Source: an uncultured SAR86 cluster bacterium (GTDB taxonomy: Bacteria > Pseudomonadota > Gammaproteobacteria > Magnimaribacterales > Magnimaribacteraceae). From it: a stretch of DNA of 64,000 nucleotides. The DNA lies in contig CACOVO010000004.1 of assembly GCA_902630715.1 (NCBI GenBank), positions 1 through 64,000 on the forward strand. Direction: 5' to 3'. The notes beneath the pieces are model-generated. The model was not told the origin of the DNA and made no database searches. It worked only from the letters and a program-made list of their open reading frames with translations. Both the position numbers and the translations under genes were made by a program. Shown piece after piece: positions 45,935-54,097 of the stretch (position 1 is the first letter of the stretch; every line of letters begins with the position of its first letter).

Positions 45935-47296
45935 TTAATCTTCTATTGATTGATATACAAGAGCACTGAATGTTTCTCTCATTGGCCAAGGACTTGCCAA
46001 TAATTGAGTCATTACAACTGCTACTAACTCTTCTTTAGGATCAACCCAGAAAAAGGTATCGGCCGCACCGCCCCAAAAGTACATTCCTTCTGATCCATAT
46101 TGGCCCAGCAATCCCGGATCTTCAATTACTCCTACCGTTATTCCAAATCCCGCACCTCTTATATAGTCATCTGAGCTAACAATATCTTCTGATAAAAGGT
46201 TAGACGACATTAATTCAACTGATTTTCTGCTTAAAATTCTTACTCCTGAAAGCTCTCCTCCATTTAGAAGCATTTGAGCGAACTTTAAGTAATCTTCGGC
46301 GGTAGAAACTAAACCCGATCCTCCATCAAAAAGGGTTGCTGGTTTTAGATAAGGACTGAATGAACGATCATCAACTTTTATCATCATTAAATCATCAGGT
46401 ATCTTTCCTTCCAGTTCAGGAATCAACCTACCTAAATCTCCAGGATATGCATACAAAGATGTAAATCTATCTAACTTAGAAGCTGGAACATAAAAAGCTG
46501 TATCGTCCATGCGTAGTGGTTTAAAGATTTTATCTTCTAAAAAGACATCAAATGTCATCCCAGATGCTCGCTCAATCACACATCCCAAAACATCCATACC
46601 CATTGAATAGGTATATTTCTCACCTGGTTGATGCATCAAAGGAGCTTTGGAAGCTAGCGCTGAAGAAAAGGAACATACATCTGGAAAAGATTTACCGGAG
46701 CTAACTACAGTGGCCCCATTAACCTGCAAGGCTTCAAAATTGTCTATAAAAAAGTAAGGCGATAATCTTTCTTCAGAATAAATCTTTCGTAACTGGGGAA
46801 TTGCTGTGAAGCTATATGCTATGCCTGAAGTGTGGGTAGCTAAATCTCTAATGGTAACTTGTCTTTTGAGTTTTTCTCTCGAGGTCGTTCCGTCTTCATT
46901 AATAAACATAACCTCGGTGGTTGCAAATTCAGGTATATAAAGAGATACAGGATCACTCAGTCGAACCTTACCCTCCTCCAAAAGTATCATCAATGCTACT
47001 CCAGTTACAGGCTTACTCATTGAGTAGATTCTAAAAATCGAATCCTTCTCAAGAGGAATTTTCTTTTCTACATCAGAAAATCCCTGGGTTTCGTAGTGAA
47101 CAACCTCACCCTTTCTGGCTACAGCAGTTATAAACCCTGGAAAACGACCTGCTTGAATATTTTCTTCTAAAACAGGTGCTATCTTATTGAGCCTCTCTTT
47201 TGATATACCAACCTTACTTGCTTCATATGCATTAGAGGTTACAAGAAAGCTTATAACTGAAGATATAAAAAATAAAATCCATTTTGATTTCAACAT
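45935..47296 (-). CDS. Serine beta-lactamase-fold hydrolase (class C / EstB-like), exported
   Basis: The 453-aa protein has a signal peptide (ends SNA) and the SxxK nucleophile motif SMSK with Ser92 and Lys95. A tyrosine motif is present as YTYSMGMDVLG, and WGGAADTFFWVDP replaces the KTG box. This pattern belongs to the beta-lactamase-related group of esterases and D-amino-acid peptidases rather than to true resistance enzymes. As first gene of the operon with two gamma-glutamyltransferases it probably helps to degrade peptides, cell-wall fragments or esters in the periplasm. GGGG lies nine bases before the ATG. Confidence 0.9.
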   Translation of the reverse strand: MLKSKWILFFISSVISFLVTSNAYEASKVGISKERLNKIAPVLEENIQAGRFPGFITAVARKGEVVHYETQGFSDVEKKIPLEKDSIFRIYSMSKPVTGVALMILLEEGKVRLSDPVSLYIPEFATTEVMFINEDGTTSREKLKRQVTIRDLATHTSGIAYSFTAIPQLRKIYSEERLSPYFFIDNFEALQVNGATVVSSGKSFPDVCSFSSALASKAPLMHQPGEKYTYSMGMDVLGCVIERASGMTFDVFLEDKIFKPLRMDDTAFYVPASKLDRFTSLYAYPGDLGRLIPELEGKIPDDLMMIKVDDRSFSPYLKPATLFDGGSGLVSTAEDYLKFAQMLLNGGELSGVRILSRKSVELMSSNLLSEDIVSSDDYIRGAGFGITVGVIEDPGLLGQYGSEGMYFWGGAADTFFWVDPKEELVAVVMTQLLASPWPMRETFSALVYQSIED

Positions 47297-47374
47297 AATT
47301 ACCCCAATGTAGTTATTATGTTTAATGATACTTAATAATCTGAATAAATTAAGACTTAACTGGAATATTTACGA

Positions 47375-48172
47375 ATGAATTTAAATTTGAGTGATAAAAA
47401 TGCAATGGTCTGTGCATCAAGCCAAGGATTGGGGAAGGCAGCTGCATTAGAGCTTGCTAAAGAAGGAGCAAATCTTGCCATTTGTTCTAGAGACCAAAAG
47501 AAAATAAATAAAGTTAGAGATGAAATTCTTAAACAACTTGAAAATGAGGTTGAAATTCTTGCTCTTGAAATAGATTTGAACAACTCAAAAGAAATAGAGG
47601 AATTTCACCTAAGGACCACAGAACATTTTGATGCTGTTGATATATTAGTAAACAATAATGGCGGCCCTCCTCCTAGTTCATTTGAAAAATTAACTGATGC
47701 TGATTGGGAAAAAGCCTTCAATTCAACAATGATGTCCTGTATTCGACTTTCAAAGCTTGTAATACCTAAAATGAAACAAAAAAATTGGGGCAGAATCATC
47801 AACATATCTTCAGTGTCCGTAAAGACCCCGGTAACAGGACTTTTTTTATCGAATAGCCTAAGAATGGGAGTTCTTGGTTGGGCAAAGGCATTGTCAGATG
47901 AGATTGCACCATTTGGAATTACTGTAAATACAGTTTGTCCGGGTTATACGAAAACCGAAAGAGTGGAGGCAATATTAGATGCACAGTCTAAATCGTCAGG
48001 TTTGACGAAAAAGGATATTGAAAAATCTATAGCGGAGAATATTCCAATGAAAAGAGTTGGAGAAGCTGAAGATTTAGCTGGATTGATAACTTTTCTTGCT
48101 TCAGAAAAGGCAAACTATATGACAGGACTAGCTGTACAGGTGGATGGTGGTTCGGCCAGAACTTTTTATTAA
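47375..48172 (+). CDS. SDR-family protein lacking the catalytic Tyr-Lys pair
   Basis: The 265-aa Rossmann protein has FabG-like overall sequence, but the cofactor loop is CASSQGLGK, the NNAG motif is NNNGGPPP, and the catalytic YxxxK is replaced: the region reads FLSNSLRMGVLGWAK, placing Ser159 and Arg163 where Tyr and Lys belong. The end AVQVDGG is normal. A known divergent SDR group has the same NNGGP and LSN-LR pattern, so this is not a sequencing error. The reaction is unknown. It is divergent from the beta-lactamase-fold gene and shares the stop bases TTAA with the convergent small membrane protein. Confidence 0.88.
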   Translation: MNLNLSDKNAMVCASSQGLGKAAALELAKEGANLAICSRDQKKINKVRDEILKQLENEVEILALEIDLNNSKEIEEFHLRTTEHFDAVDILVNNNGGPPPSSFEKLTDADWEKAFNSTMMSCIRLSKLVIPKMKQKNWGRIINISSVSVKTPVTGLFLSNSLRMGVLGWAKALSDEIAPFGITVNTVCPGYTKTERVEAILDAQSKSSGLTKKDIEKSIAENIPMKRVGEAEDLAGLITFLASEKANYMTGLAVQVDGGSARTFY

Positions 48173-48549
48173 TCCTTAAAGTACTTATTAAGCTTTCTTA
48201 CTTGCTTAGGGGGCTTTCGCAACAGAACATAAATTATAGAGGTAATGACTCCAGAAATGATAAGTGGTGTCGCAAAATAGCCGATATAAAAATAAGCTGA
48301 AGCATCAGCTGGTAAGTCTCCTCCATAGCTTTGCATAAAGAATAAAAGCAAAGAAAATATAATAAAAAACGAAATTATCTTTTTTTGATAAGCCTGGTGC
48401 CTAGAGGCCTCTGCAATCAATTCCTTTAAAAGAAATTGCTGGTCTACTTTATCTGAGCTTATATTAAGTTTTCCATTGGTATATGACCACTTCATAAGAA
48501 TTCTCCCAACCTCATTATAATCGAAATTAAGTTTGAGATGCTTTTTCAA
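48169..48549 (-). CDS. Small unrecognised membrane protein
   Basis: I do not recognise this 126-aa protein. Two membrane segments are visible (about 58-74 KIISFFIIFSLLLFFMQ and about 87-110), with a soluble charged N-terminal part and a basic tail RKPPKQVRKLNKYFKD that should face the cytoplasm. An internal ATG (codon 19, MKWSYTNGKL) is an alternative start. It is 21 bases downstream of the nuclease gene and overlaps the convergent SDR by four bases. Confidence 0.65.
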   Translation of the reverse strand: MKKHLKLNFDYNEVGRILMKWSYTNGKLNISSDKVDQQFLLKELIAEASRHQAYQKKIISFFIIFSLLLFFMQSYGGDLPADASAYFYIGYFATPLIISGVITSIIYVLLRKPPKQVRKLNKYFKD

Positions 48550-48570
48550 AAGACGTTTTGAGCAAGCTTA

Positions 48571-49035
48571 TTATTTTTCTAATCTCCGCCACACCCAAGG
48601 TTTGATGGGATCTGAATCTATCCACAATCCTTTTCTGCTCAACTTGGCTTTTGTTTGATCATCATAGAAAGAGTAATCAGTGACATATTCATCATATACC
48701 CATGCGTAGCCCGCAGAGACAAGTTCACGATTGATATCTTTTCCTTTCCAATACAATCTAGCTAACTTTCTGCCGTATCTATCAGTACCAGATATATCTA
48801 TATCTACTTTTCCCTCTCCAAGCAGTTTTTTAAGATAATTAGTTGAATCTATACCAAAAGGTTGATCCCTCTCCGGAGCATCAATCTCGGTAAGTCGTAA
48901 CTTATAAACTTCATCCTTAAAAAAAACATGAACAGTATCCCCATCTACAATTCTTTTTATAGCTAAGTTCTCAAGGTAATCTGCGCTGCAAAAACTAGCA
49001 AAGATAAGTAAAAAAATAATCTTAAAGTTTTTCAA
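48571..49035 (-). CDS. Exported thermonuclease-family nuclease (SNase-like)
   Basis: The 154-aa protein has a signal peptide (MKNFKIIFLLIFASFCSA) and the staphylococcal nuclease fold: VDGDTVHV with calcium-site Asp residues, LRLTEIDAPE with the first catalytic Arg, and DRYGRKLARL with the second. SAGYAWVYDEY and the C-terminal RRKGLW-like SRKGLWIDSDPIKPWVWRR complete the family pattern. It should hydrolyse DNA or RNA in the periplasm or outside the cell, perhaps for nucleotide or phosphate scavenging. Confidence 0.93.
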   Translation of the reverse strand: MKNFKIIFLLIFASFCSADYLENLAIKRIVDGDTVHVFFKDEVYKLRLTEIDAPERDQPFGIDSTNYLKKLLGEGKVDIDISGTDRYGRKLARLYWKGKDINRELVSAGYAWVYDEYVTDYSFYDDQTKAKLSRKGLWIDSDPIKPWVWRRLEK

Positions 49036-49104
49036 TTTATATTTCTTCGTATCCCCTTTATTTTATTTTCATTAGCTTTTATGCATCTAACTTTGTTTCC
49101 TGTC

Positions 49105-49641
49105 TTAATCCTTGTCAATGAATTTATGAATAATGTCGATAGCTTCCAACAGATCATCATAGCGTTCGTCCTTTCTACTTAAATTATCTTTTTCTAAATC
49201 AGCTGAAGCTATTTCAACTCCATCATGGGGATCATGAAGACTTATATTGAGCGGTTTACCTTCCCAAAAAGAAATCCTGATACTCAGTAAATACCCACCA
49301 GAAATCTGGCGATTACACAGGAAAAGTTCTTCTGAGACACCATGCCTCAATCCTTGTTTAAATCTAAAATGACAAACATAGTTTTCAAAGTCATAACTAA
49401 CCCAATTCCTTGGCAGCTCACCCTCTTCGAGGTCACTCCATACATCGTCATATGTATCAAAAAAAATTGAAAGGAATTCATGATTTTCCATTTTACTTTC
49501 CCCAGTTTTTAAATCACTGAGGAAATCTATAAAGGGGACGCTGACTAAACCTGTGAATAATCTATCCTGACTTGATTCATAAACAATGCCATTACGATTA
49601 ACCAAATCCAAAACATAGTCTTTTCTTATTCCAAAATTCAT
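49105..49641 (-). CDS. Unrecognised cytoplasmic protein (178 aa)
   Basis: No family is recognised. It is acidic, has no signal peptide or membrane segment, and has a segment GIVYESSQDRLFTGLVSV near 19-36. This resembles the opening of the next upstream protein (RDNSLHYIKYKNYPFSGFAFS) and is reminiscent of MORN-like repeats. It ends HKFIDKD, almost identical to the end of the 553-aa protein two genes upstream. The ATG is nine bases after the previous stop, with no good ribosome-binding site, so it is likely translated by coupling. Confidence 0.7.
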   Translation of the reverse strand: MNFGIRKDYVLDLVNRNGIVYESSQDRLFTGLVSVPFIDFLSDLKTGESKMENHEFLSIFFDTYDDVWSDLEEGELPRNWVSYDFENYVCHFRFKQGLRHGVSEELFLCNRQISGGYLLSIRISFWEGKPLNISLHDPHDGVEIASADLEKDNLSRKDERYDDLLEAIDIIHKFIDKD

Positions 49642-49650
49642 GGTCGCATA

Positions 49651-50604
49651 CTATCCAAGAGGGCTGACCTCACTTAGATTATCCAAATCTTTTAGAGTCA
49701 AAGATTTAAAATATCCACGACTTCCAATAACAAATCTTTCCCAAGACCAAGTTTCAATGAGACTTACAGAGGATTCTATCTGACCTCTAACGCCAATATT
49801 TTCGATTCCAAAATATTTAATATAATCCTTAATGAACCTCTTAGATTTGTTATCAAACTTAAATTCTTTTGTAAAAAATAACTTATCATCAAAACTATAA
49901 TGACCTGAACATATGCATTTAGGTTCTAAATACTCTCCCATACTTTCATACTTAGTTGAATCCGATTTCATCCAAAAGATTCCAGTAGACATAGAAAAAA
50001 AGTCATAGATCTCATCAAAATCTTTCTTACAGTCTTCCAAGGCATGCTTATAAAGTTGATAGAGTTGAGATTTTAGATAATCATTTACATACTCAGTATT
50101 TTTCCCATCCTTAATGAATACATTGGCTTCTTTTTCTATACGATCTGCATCCCATTTGTGAAAATTATCTAATTCGACTTCGTTGAGTGTTGGGAATCTT
50201 AAAAAAATTTTTATTCCTGAGAAATCATCTTTTAAACTCCAACCAAATAAACCGTCTAGGAAATATACTTCAAGAGTTTCGTTTTTCTCTTGAATTAGAA
50301 CTCTTTCACAATTCTTCACAGAATCAGGCCCGTAGTATTCTGGACCGTTTACAAAAGGGCATTGGGGATGCCAGCTTTCTTCAACACTGCCAAAGCCTGT
50401 CCAGGCAATGAGTAAACCTTCTTCATAGTAATGTAACTCGTTATATTTAAATCGCTCTTTTTGGTTTTTATTTTTTTCATCCAAGCATACGGTTGAAAAA
50501 GCAAAGCCTGAAAAAGGGTAATTTTTATATTTTATATAATGAAGACTATTGTCTCGTTCGATTAGGTTTTCAATATTGGTAAAACTAGGAAATGAAAATT
50601 TCAT
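49651..50604 (-). CDS. Unrecognised protein (317 aa)
   Basis: I choose the ATG at 50604 (MKFSFPSFTN); an in-frame TTG at 50628 would overlap the upstream gene by 14 bases. No family is recognised. The first 70 residues contain repeated aromatic-glycine motifs (YPFSGFAF, LHYYEEGLLIAWTGFG) like MORN-type or antitoxin-like repeats. The rest is charged and helical with Cys-containing segments (PKCICSGHYSFD). No signal or membrane segment is seen. It begins ten bases after the 553-aa gene and is its likely partner. Confidence 0.7.
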   Translation of the reverse strand: MKFSFPSFTNIENLIERDNSLHYIKYKNYPFSGFAFSTVCLDEKNKNQKERFKYNELHYYEEGLLIAWTGFGSVEESWHPQCPFVNGPEYYGPDSVKNCERVLIQEKNETLEVYFLDGLFGWSLKDDFSGIKIFLRFPTLNEVELDNFHKWDADRIEKEANVFIKDGKNTEYVNDYLKSQLYQLYKHALEDCKKDFDEIYDFFSMSTGIFWMKSDSTKYESMGEYLEPKCICSGHYSFDDKLFFTKEFKFDNKSKRFIKDYIKYFGIENIGVRGQIESSVSLIETWSWERFVIGSRGYFKSLTLKDLDNLSEVSPLG

Positions 50605-50614
50605 TGAGCCAGTG

Positions 50615-52276
50615 TTAATCCCTGTCAATAAATTTATTCTTTAAGGCTATCATGTCCCACTTTGGAATTTCGATCATCATTCTGCATTCAGGGGTGGAAA
50701 CTCCATTAGGAGCTGAGGTCGTTGTTAATACTTCAGGGAGAAGCTCTAAAAAAGCTTTTTTTGTTTGAATATTAGAAAACAAAAACCAAACATAGCGCTT
50801 TTTCCCAGGATCTAAGAAATCAGCTAAGTTTAATTCTATCCATCCTATGTTTTCTTTACGTATAGGTTTAAAAGGTCTCATTTTGTATTTAGGGTGCCAT
50901 TCTATGATCTCCTCAATCCTTAACGCATCAGGTTCAATTTCTCGCGCTACAATTGCTTCAATCGATTCTCCATATTTAAAATAAAATTCTACGCAAGCAG
51001 AAACAAGCTCTTCCATGGGTTCAAGTTCTTTATCTATTTTTGCTTGATTATTTTCAGTTTTTTTATTTAAGTATTTAGATATTTCAGATGCCCTGTTAAT
51101 TAGATCTCTCTTGACGTTATGTTCGTTCCAATCTGGAAAGTCATTGCCTATGTTCCAATCAACCATATACGCACATACGGCTTCTCTTATTTCTTTGGGC
51201 TTTATGCCAAGGGTTAGCAGGGTCTCAATATGTGAACTTTCGATATCGTTTGCACATAAATATGAATCTTCGTCTTCATGTGCAGGTGTTGGAATAAACT
51301 CACCACCACTTAAATCATTAACTCTAATAATTTTTTGGTCTCTTAACTGCCAATACAAACTACCAACTTGATAGCTAATATCAGAAATGCGTAAGTTAGA
51401 GATGTTTATGTATTTTTCGTTCCTAAAGTCAAAATACCACAAAACCTTCTCGAGAAAATCGACGTCTCCAAAAGGCCATGAGTTGTCACCCTCACCTGAA
51501 AATATGTGATGCTCCAATTCTCCAACACCCTTATCTAGAGAATTGTATTCAAACTCTTTAACTAAATTAGTCTTATCTAAATTGAAATTGAAATATCTTT
51601 TTAGATAATGAATCTCTCTTTTATTAAAACCTTCCAACGTAGTTACAAACTTATGGGTAAAATGGTTAAATTCGGTGTACTTTGGAATTGGATCTCGATA
51701 GAAGAACTCATGTGTATTTTTTGTAGGCTTGAGGTTCTGCAGTTTTAGACCTTGTTTACCGTAATTGAATTGAATTAAATCACTTAAATCCCATATCCAT
51801 TCTTTTTCATCGGACCAATAAATATTTCCATTAATAGAGTTTTTTGTATTTACTTGAGTTGTGCTATCCCCAAATTTTCTAATATCTTCTTTGCTCATCA
51901 GAATTTTTCTAGATTCAATAGAAGAATCTATTGACATAGCTATCTTCTCAATCAGAGTTTCGTATTGTTTTCTGTTATAAGTAACATAGCCATTAAATTT
52001 AGTTTCACGACCCATAGTTTCTCCAAACAGAGGAATGAAGTTTTCTCGAAGCTCATTAAAATTGGGAAAATCTAATTCGATAATTATTTTTTGGGATTTC
52101 TCAGAAAAACTAATTCTTTTTCTCTGGTAGAGAGGTTGCTTAAAGAAAGGCATGAAGTGATAGATAGAAAAAGGCAAATCGACGATATCAAACCAAATTG
52201 GATATATATCAGAATTGTATGCAAGCCAATGTTGAGTCAACAATTTTTCTAGAAATAAGATTTTTTTTTGTTTCAT
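50615..52276 (-). CDS. Unrecognised large protein (553 aa)
   Basis: No domain is recognised. It is a soluble, charged and aromatic-rich protein without signal peptide. Segments such as LFGETMGRETKFNGYVTYNRKQYETL, GGEFIPTPAHEDEDSYLCANDIESSHIETLLTLGIKPKEIREAV and IGWIELNLADFLDPGKKRYVWFLFSN give no clear family. It heads a three-gene minus-strand cluster and is separated from tRNA-Asp by 239 bases. It ends NKFIDRD, matching the end of the 178-aa protein. Confidence 0.72.
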   Translation of the reverse strand: MKQKKILFLEKLLTQHWLAYNSDIYPIWFDIVDLPFSIYHFMPFFKQPLYQRKRISFSEKSQKIIIELDFPNFNELRENFIPLFGETMGRETKFNGYVTYNRKQYETLIEKIAMSIDSSIESRKILMSKEDIRKFGDSTTQVNTKNSINGNIYWSDEKEWIWDLSDLIQFNYGKQGLKLQNLKPTKNTHEFFYRDPIPKYTEFNHFTHKFVTTLEGFNKREIHYLKRYFNFNLDKTNLVKEFEYNSLDKGVGELEHHIFSGEGDNSWPFGDVDFLEKVLWYFDFRNEKYINISNLRISDISYQVGSLYWQLRDQKIIRVNDLSGGEFIPTPAHEDEDSYLCANDIESSHIETLLTLGIKPKEIREAVCAYMVDWNIGNDFPDWNEHNVKRDLINRASEISKYLNKKTENNQAKIDKELEPMEELVSACVEFYFKYGESIEAIVAREIEPDALRIEEIIEWHPKYKMRPFKPIRKENIGWIELNLADFLDPGKKRYVWFLFSNIQTKKAFLELLPEVLTTTSAPNGVSTPECRMMIEIPKWDMIALKNKFIDRD

Positions 52277-52368
52277 AGGTTGCTATTGAAATTGATAGGC
52301 CTAAGATTCTTTATCAATTAACTTGAAGACCTCTCTTGGGCTTAATTTACTACCATTAACTCTTAAAA

Positions 52369-52433
52369 TAATACATCGTCTCTAGTTTGCTTAATAGATG
52401 TATTAAATCACCACTTTGCGACATAAAGTGTCG
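52369..52433. repeat. Intergenic inverted repeats between tRNA-Asp and the unknown gene cluster
   Basis: In the 239-base gap 52277-52515, TAATACATC (52369-52377) and GATGTATTA (52398-52406) form perfect 9-bp arms with a 20-base loop. CGACA/TGTCG (52419-52433) forms a second small hairpin, and CACTTT/AAAGTG offers a competing one. None has a proper terminator T-run. No gene is seen in this gap. They could be operator or leader structures of the unknown cluster. Confidence 0.4.
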
Positions 52434-52515
52434 TTATAAGCAGCATAGTTCACAAATCTATAGACTATGATAAGGATGAGTTAGCTACTGCACCCATTGA
52501 GTTTTAGGTTTGAAG

Positions 52516-52593
52516 TGGCGGACCGGACGAGACTCGAACTCGCGACCTCCGCCGTGACAGGGCGGCGTTCTAACCAAACTGAACTACCGGTCC
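52516..52593 (-). tRNA. tRNA-Asp (GTC anticodon)
   Basis: The reverse strand folds with acceptor GGACCGG/CCGGTCC, discriminator G, encoded CCA, anticodon loop CTGTCAC (GTC) and T loop TTCGAGT. Its 3' end faces the unknown gene cluster, but no repeat of the tRNA end was found further left. Confidence 0.95.
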
Positions 52594-52651
52594 AAATGAT
52601 TTTGGCATTCTAACAGGAGTAAATTATTTTGCAGTGAATACTTTAGATTTT

Positions 52652-53350
52652 TTAAACTCTAATGGATAAGTCCTCGAAAGCAGCTTCCTTAACATTCTTG
52701 TCGTCAATTGAGACAAGATAGGATTTCTTTTCTTTACCAAAATTTACTGACAAAAAATCTTCTTCGTTCTTTACATGAAGTGCGCAATTTCCTTCAGATG
52801 CATAACAAAAATTGAATACATCTTCTTCAAGGAAACGTTTTACTGCGGGTCTTCTTTCAGGCTCTTCGTCATAATGAGGACAAAAATTTCCCTTTAAAAA
52901 TCCTAAACACTCTATAACCTTTAGTTCATCGTCCCATGAATCTACAACGGACTTTTCAAACCAACAATTAGCTCCTGCACTTACGCCACTCATTACAACT
53001 CCATTTTTATAAGCTTCATGAAGAATTTTATCTAAACCCCAGTCCTTCCAAACAGCCAACATACTCTTGGTGTTCCCCCCTCCTACAAAAATCACATCTT
53101 GACTAGATATTAATTTTTCTAGATTTGGTGTCCTTTTAAAAAAATCTAGATGCACTGGATTACACTTTAATTTTGAAAATGTGGAATAGTAATTAACTTT
53201 ATATGCTTCATTATCGCCAGTAGCTGTGGGGATAAAACAAATATTTGGACTTTGACTGGATGATAAATCAAGTATGTATTGTTCAATGACTCCGTCACCT
53301 GGATTTCTTCCAAAACCTCCGCCTCCAATGGCAACTACATGTCTATCCAT
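52652..53350 (-). CDS. Peptidase E-like (family S51) hydrolase
   Basis: I start at the ATG at 53350 (232 aa, MDRHVVAIGGGGF), which overlaps the preceding gene by eight bases. The longer in-frame option adds eight unconserved residues. The class I amidotransferase-like fold shows FVGGGNTKSML, the serine nucleophile elbow GVSAGANCWFE and a His in CPHYDEEPERRP, typical of peptidase E relatives that cleave N-terminal Asp dipeptides or similar compounds. The protein is cytoplasmic. It is the last gene of a five-gene overlapping operon. Confidence 0.9.
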   Translation of the reverse strand: MDRHVVAIGGGGFGRNPGDGVIEQYILDLSSSQSPNICFIPTATGDNEAYKVNYYSTFSKLKCNPVHLDFFKRTPNLEKLISSQDVIFVGGGNTKSMLAVWKDWGLDKILHEAYKNGVVMSGVSAGANCWFEKSVVDSWDDELKVIECLGFLKGNFCPHYDEEPERRPAVKRFLEEDVFNFCYASEGNCALHVKNEEDFLSVNFGKEKKSYLVSIDDKNVKEAAFEDLSIRV

Positions 53351-53561
53351 GAGAAAACATAAGGGCTGAAACAAACACTACTCCCATTGATAAAACGCCA
53401 ATGGTAGATATTAGCAAGTTAATTAATAGAAGTTTAATGGATCGAGATTTGTTTAACTCGATGGGATTATTTCTAAAGTAAATGTTTAGTATGAATATCC
53501 AATTAGCAAGGAAAGTAATTCCTCCCAAGCAAAAAATAAGCGTAATGGTATTTGAGGACAT
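53343..53561 (-). CDS. Small unrecognised membrane protein (72 aa)
   Basis: Two membrane segments (about 6-27 and about 46-68) separated by a charged loop KSRSIK. No family is recognised. It starts at the base after the DUF4345 gene stop and overlaps the peptidase gene by eight bases, so it is held tightly in the operon, which supports it as a real gene. Confidence 0.7.
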   Translation of the reverse strand: MSSNTITLIFCLGGITFLANWIFILNIYFRNNPIELNKSRSIKLLLINLLISTIGVLSMGVVFVSALMFSHG

Positions 53562-53963
53562 CTATTCGGTTGCTTCTTCTTTTCTTCTTCGCAAAAAGAA
53601 AAGCCTGATGAGGCACAAGAGCACAACGACTATTTCAGCTGCGGTTACTATCATTATTGTATTGTTCAGATCTTCCGTTAGGAAATAATTCAAAACTCTA
53701 CCCATTATTAGGCTGGTGAAAATTACGGCATAAATAACGTAAGTTTGCCTAACTAACGATTTAAAAAAGATTGCAAAAAATGCCATTAAGCCTAGAACAG
53801 TAAACATTGCATAATTTGCTCTAATCTCGGAGAAAGAAAACTCTGTTTTCAATTCATAGCCTACTAAATCTGCTATTGAGGTTGGGCTATACAATCCATA
53901 GATACCAAAACCTAAGTGCTCAAGTGCTAGCAAGGCCAGGATAAACTTATCGAATTTACTCAT
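53562..53963 (-). CDS. DUF4345-like membrane protein
   Basis: The 133-aa protein has about four membrane segments and the family-like centre FSEIRANYAMFTVLGLMAFFA followed by a basic tail LRRRKEE. Function is unknown. The ATG overlaps the stop of the DUF2256 gene (ATGA), and the next gene follows with no spacer. Confidence 0.75.
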   Translation of the reverse strand: MSKFDKFILALLALEHLGFGIYGLYSPTSIADLVGYELKTEFSFSEIRANYAMFTVLGLMAFFAIFFKSLVRQTYVIYAVIFTSLIMGRVLNYFLTEDLNNTIMIVTAAEIVVVLLCLIRLFFLRRRKEEATE

Positions 53964-54097
53964 TTTCTGTTTCTCTTACATTTGACGCTACAAAACTTAA
54001 TTTCATCCCAATTTCTCTCCCATTTTTTTCTCCAAGCAAAAGGTTTATTGCAAGTTAAGCAGACTTTTTCAGCTAAATGAACTTTTTTATGTGCCAT
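53960..54097 (-). CDS. DUF2256 small zinc-finger-like protein (45 aa)
   Basis: This 45-aa protein reads MAHKKVHLAEKVCLTC..., with Cys13-x2-Cys16 and Cys36-x3-Cys40 around PFAWRKKWERNW. This is the DUF2256 signature (CxxCxRPFxWRKKW...CSxxC) and suggests a small zinc-binding fold. It overlaps the upstream gene by 11 bases and the downstream gene by four (ATGA). From memory, DUF2256 genes are often near photolyase/cryptochrome genes, and a photolyase lies 1 kb away on the other strand. Confidence 0.88.
   Translation of the reverse strand: MAHKKVHLAEKVCLTCNKPFAWRKKWERNWDEIKFCSVKCKRNRK

Noticed and set aside
45935..47296. Class C beta-lactamase resistance gene
   Set aside because: SxxK is present, but the KTG box is replaced by a WGGAA-type motif of esterase/peptidase relatives, and the context is peptide processing.
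47375..48172. Annotation of this SDR as the FabG ketoacyl-ACP reductase
   Set aside because: The catalytic Tyr and Lys are missing, so FabG function is not supported.
50605..50628. TTG start giving a 325-aa version of the unknown protein
   Set aside because: It would overlap the preceding gene by 14 bases without a ribosome-binding site, and an ATG lies eight codons further in.
52516..52593. tRNA-Asp as an integration site for a mobile island covering 49.1-52.3 kb
   Set aside because: No copy of the tRNA 3' end was found at the far side and no integrase or transposase is present. Only the position is suggestive.
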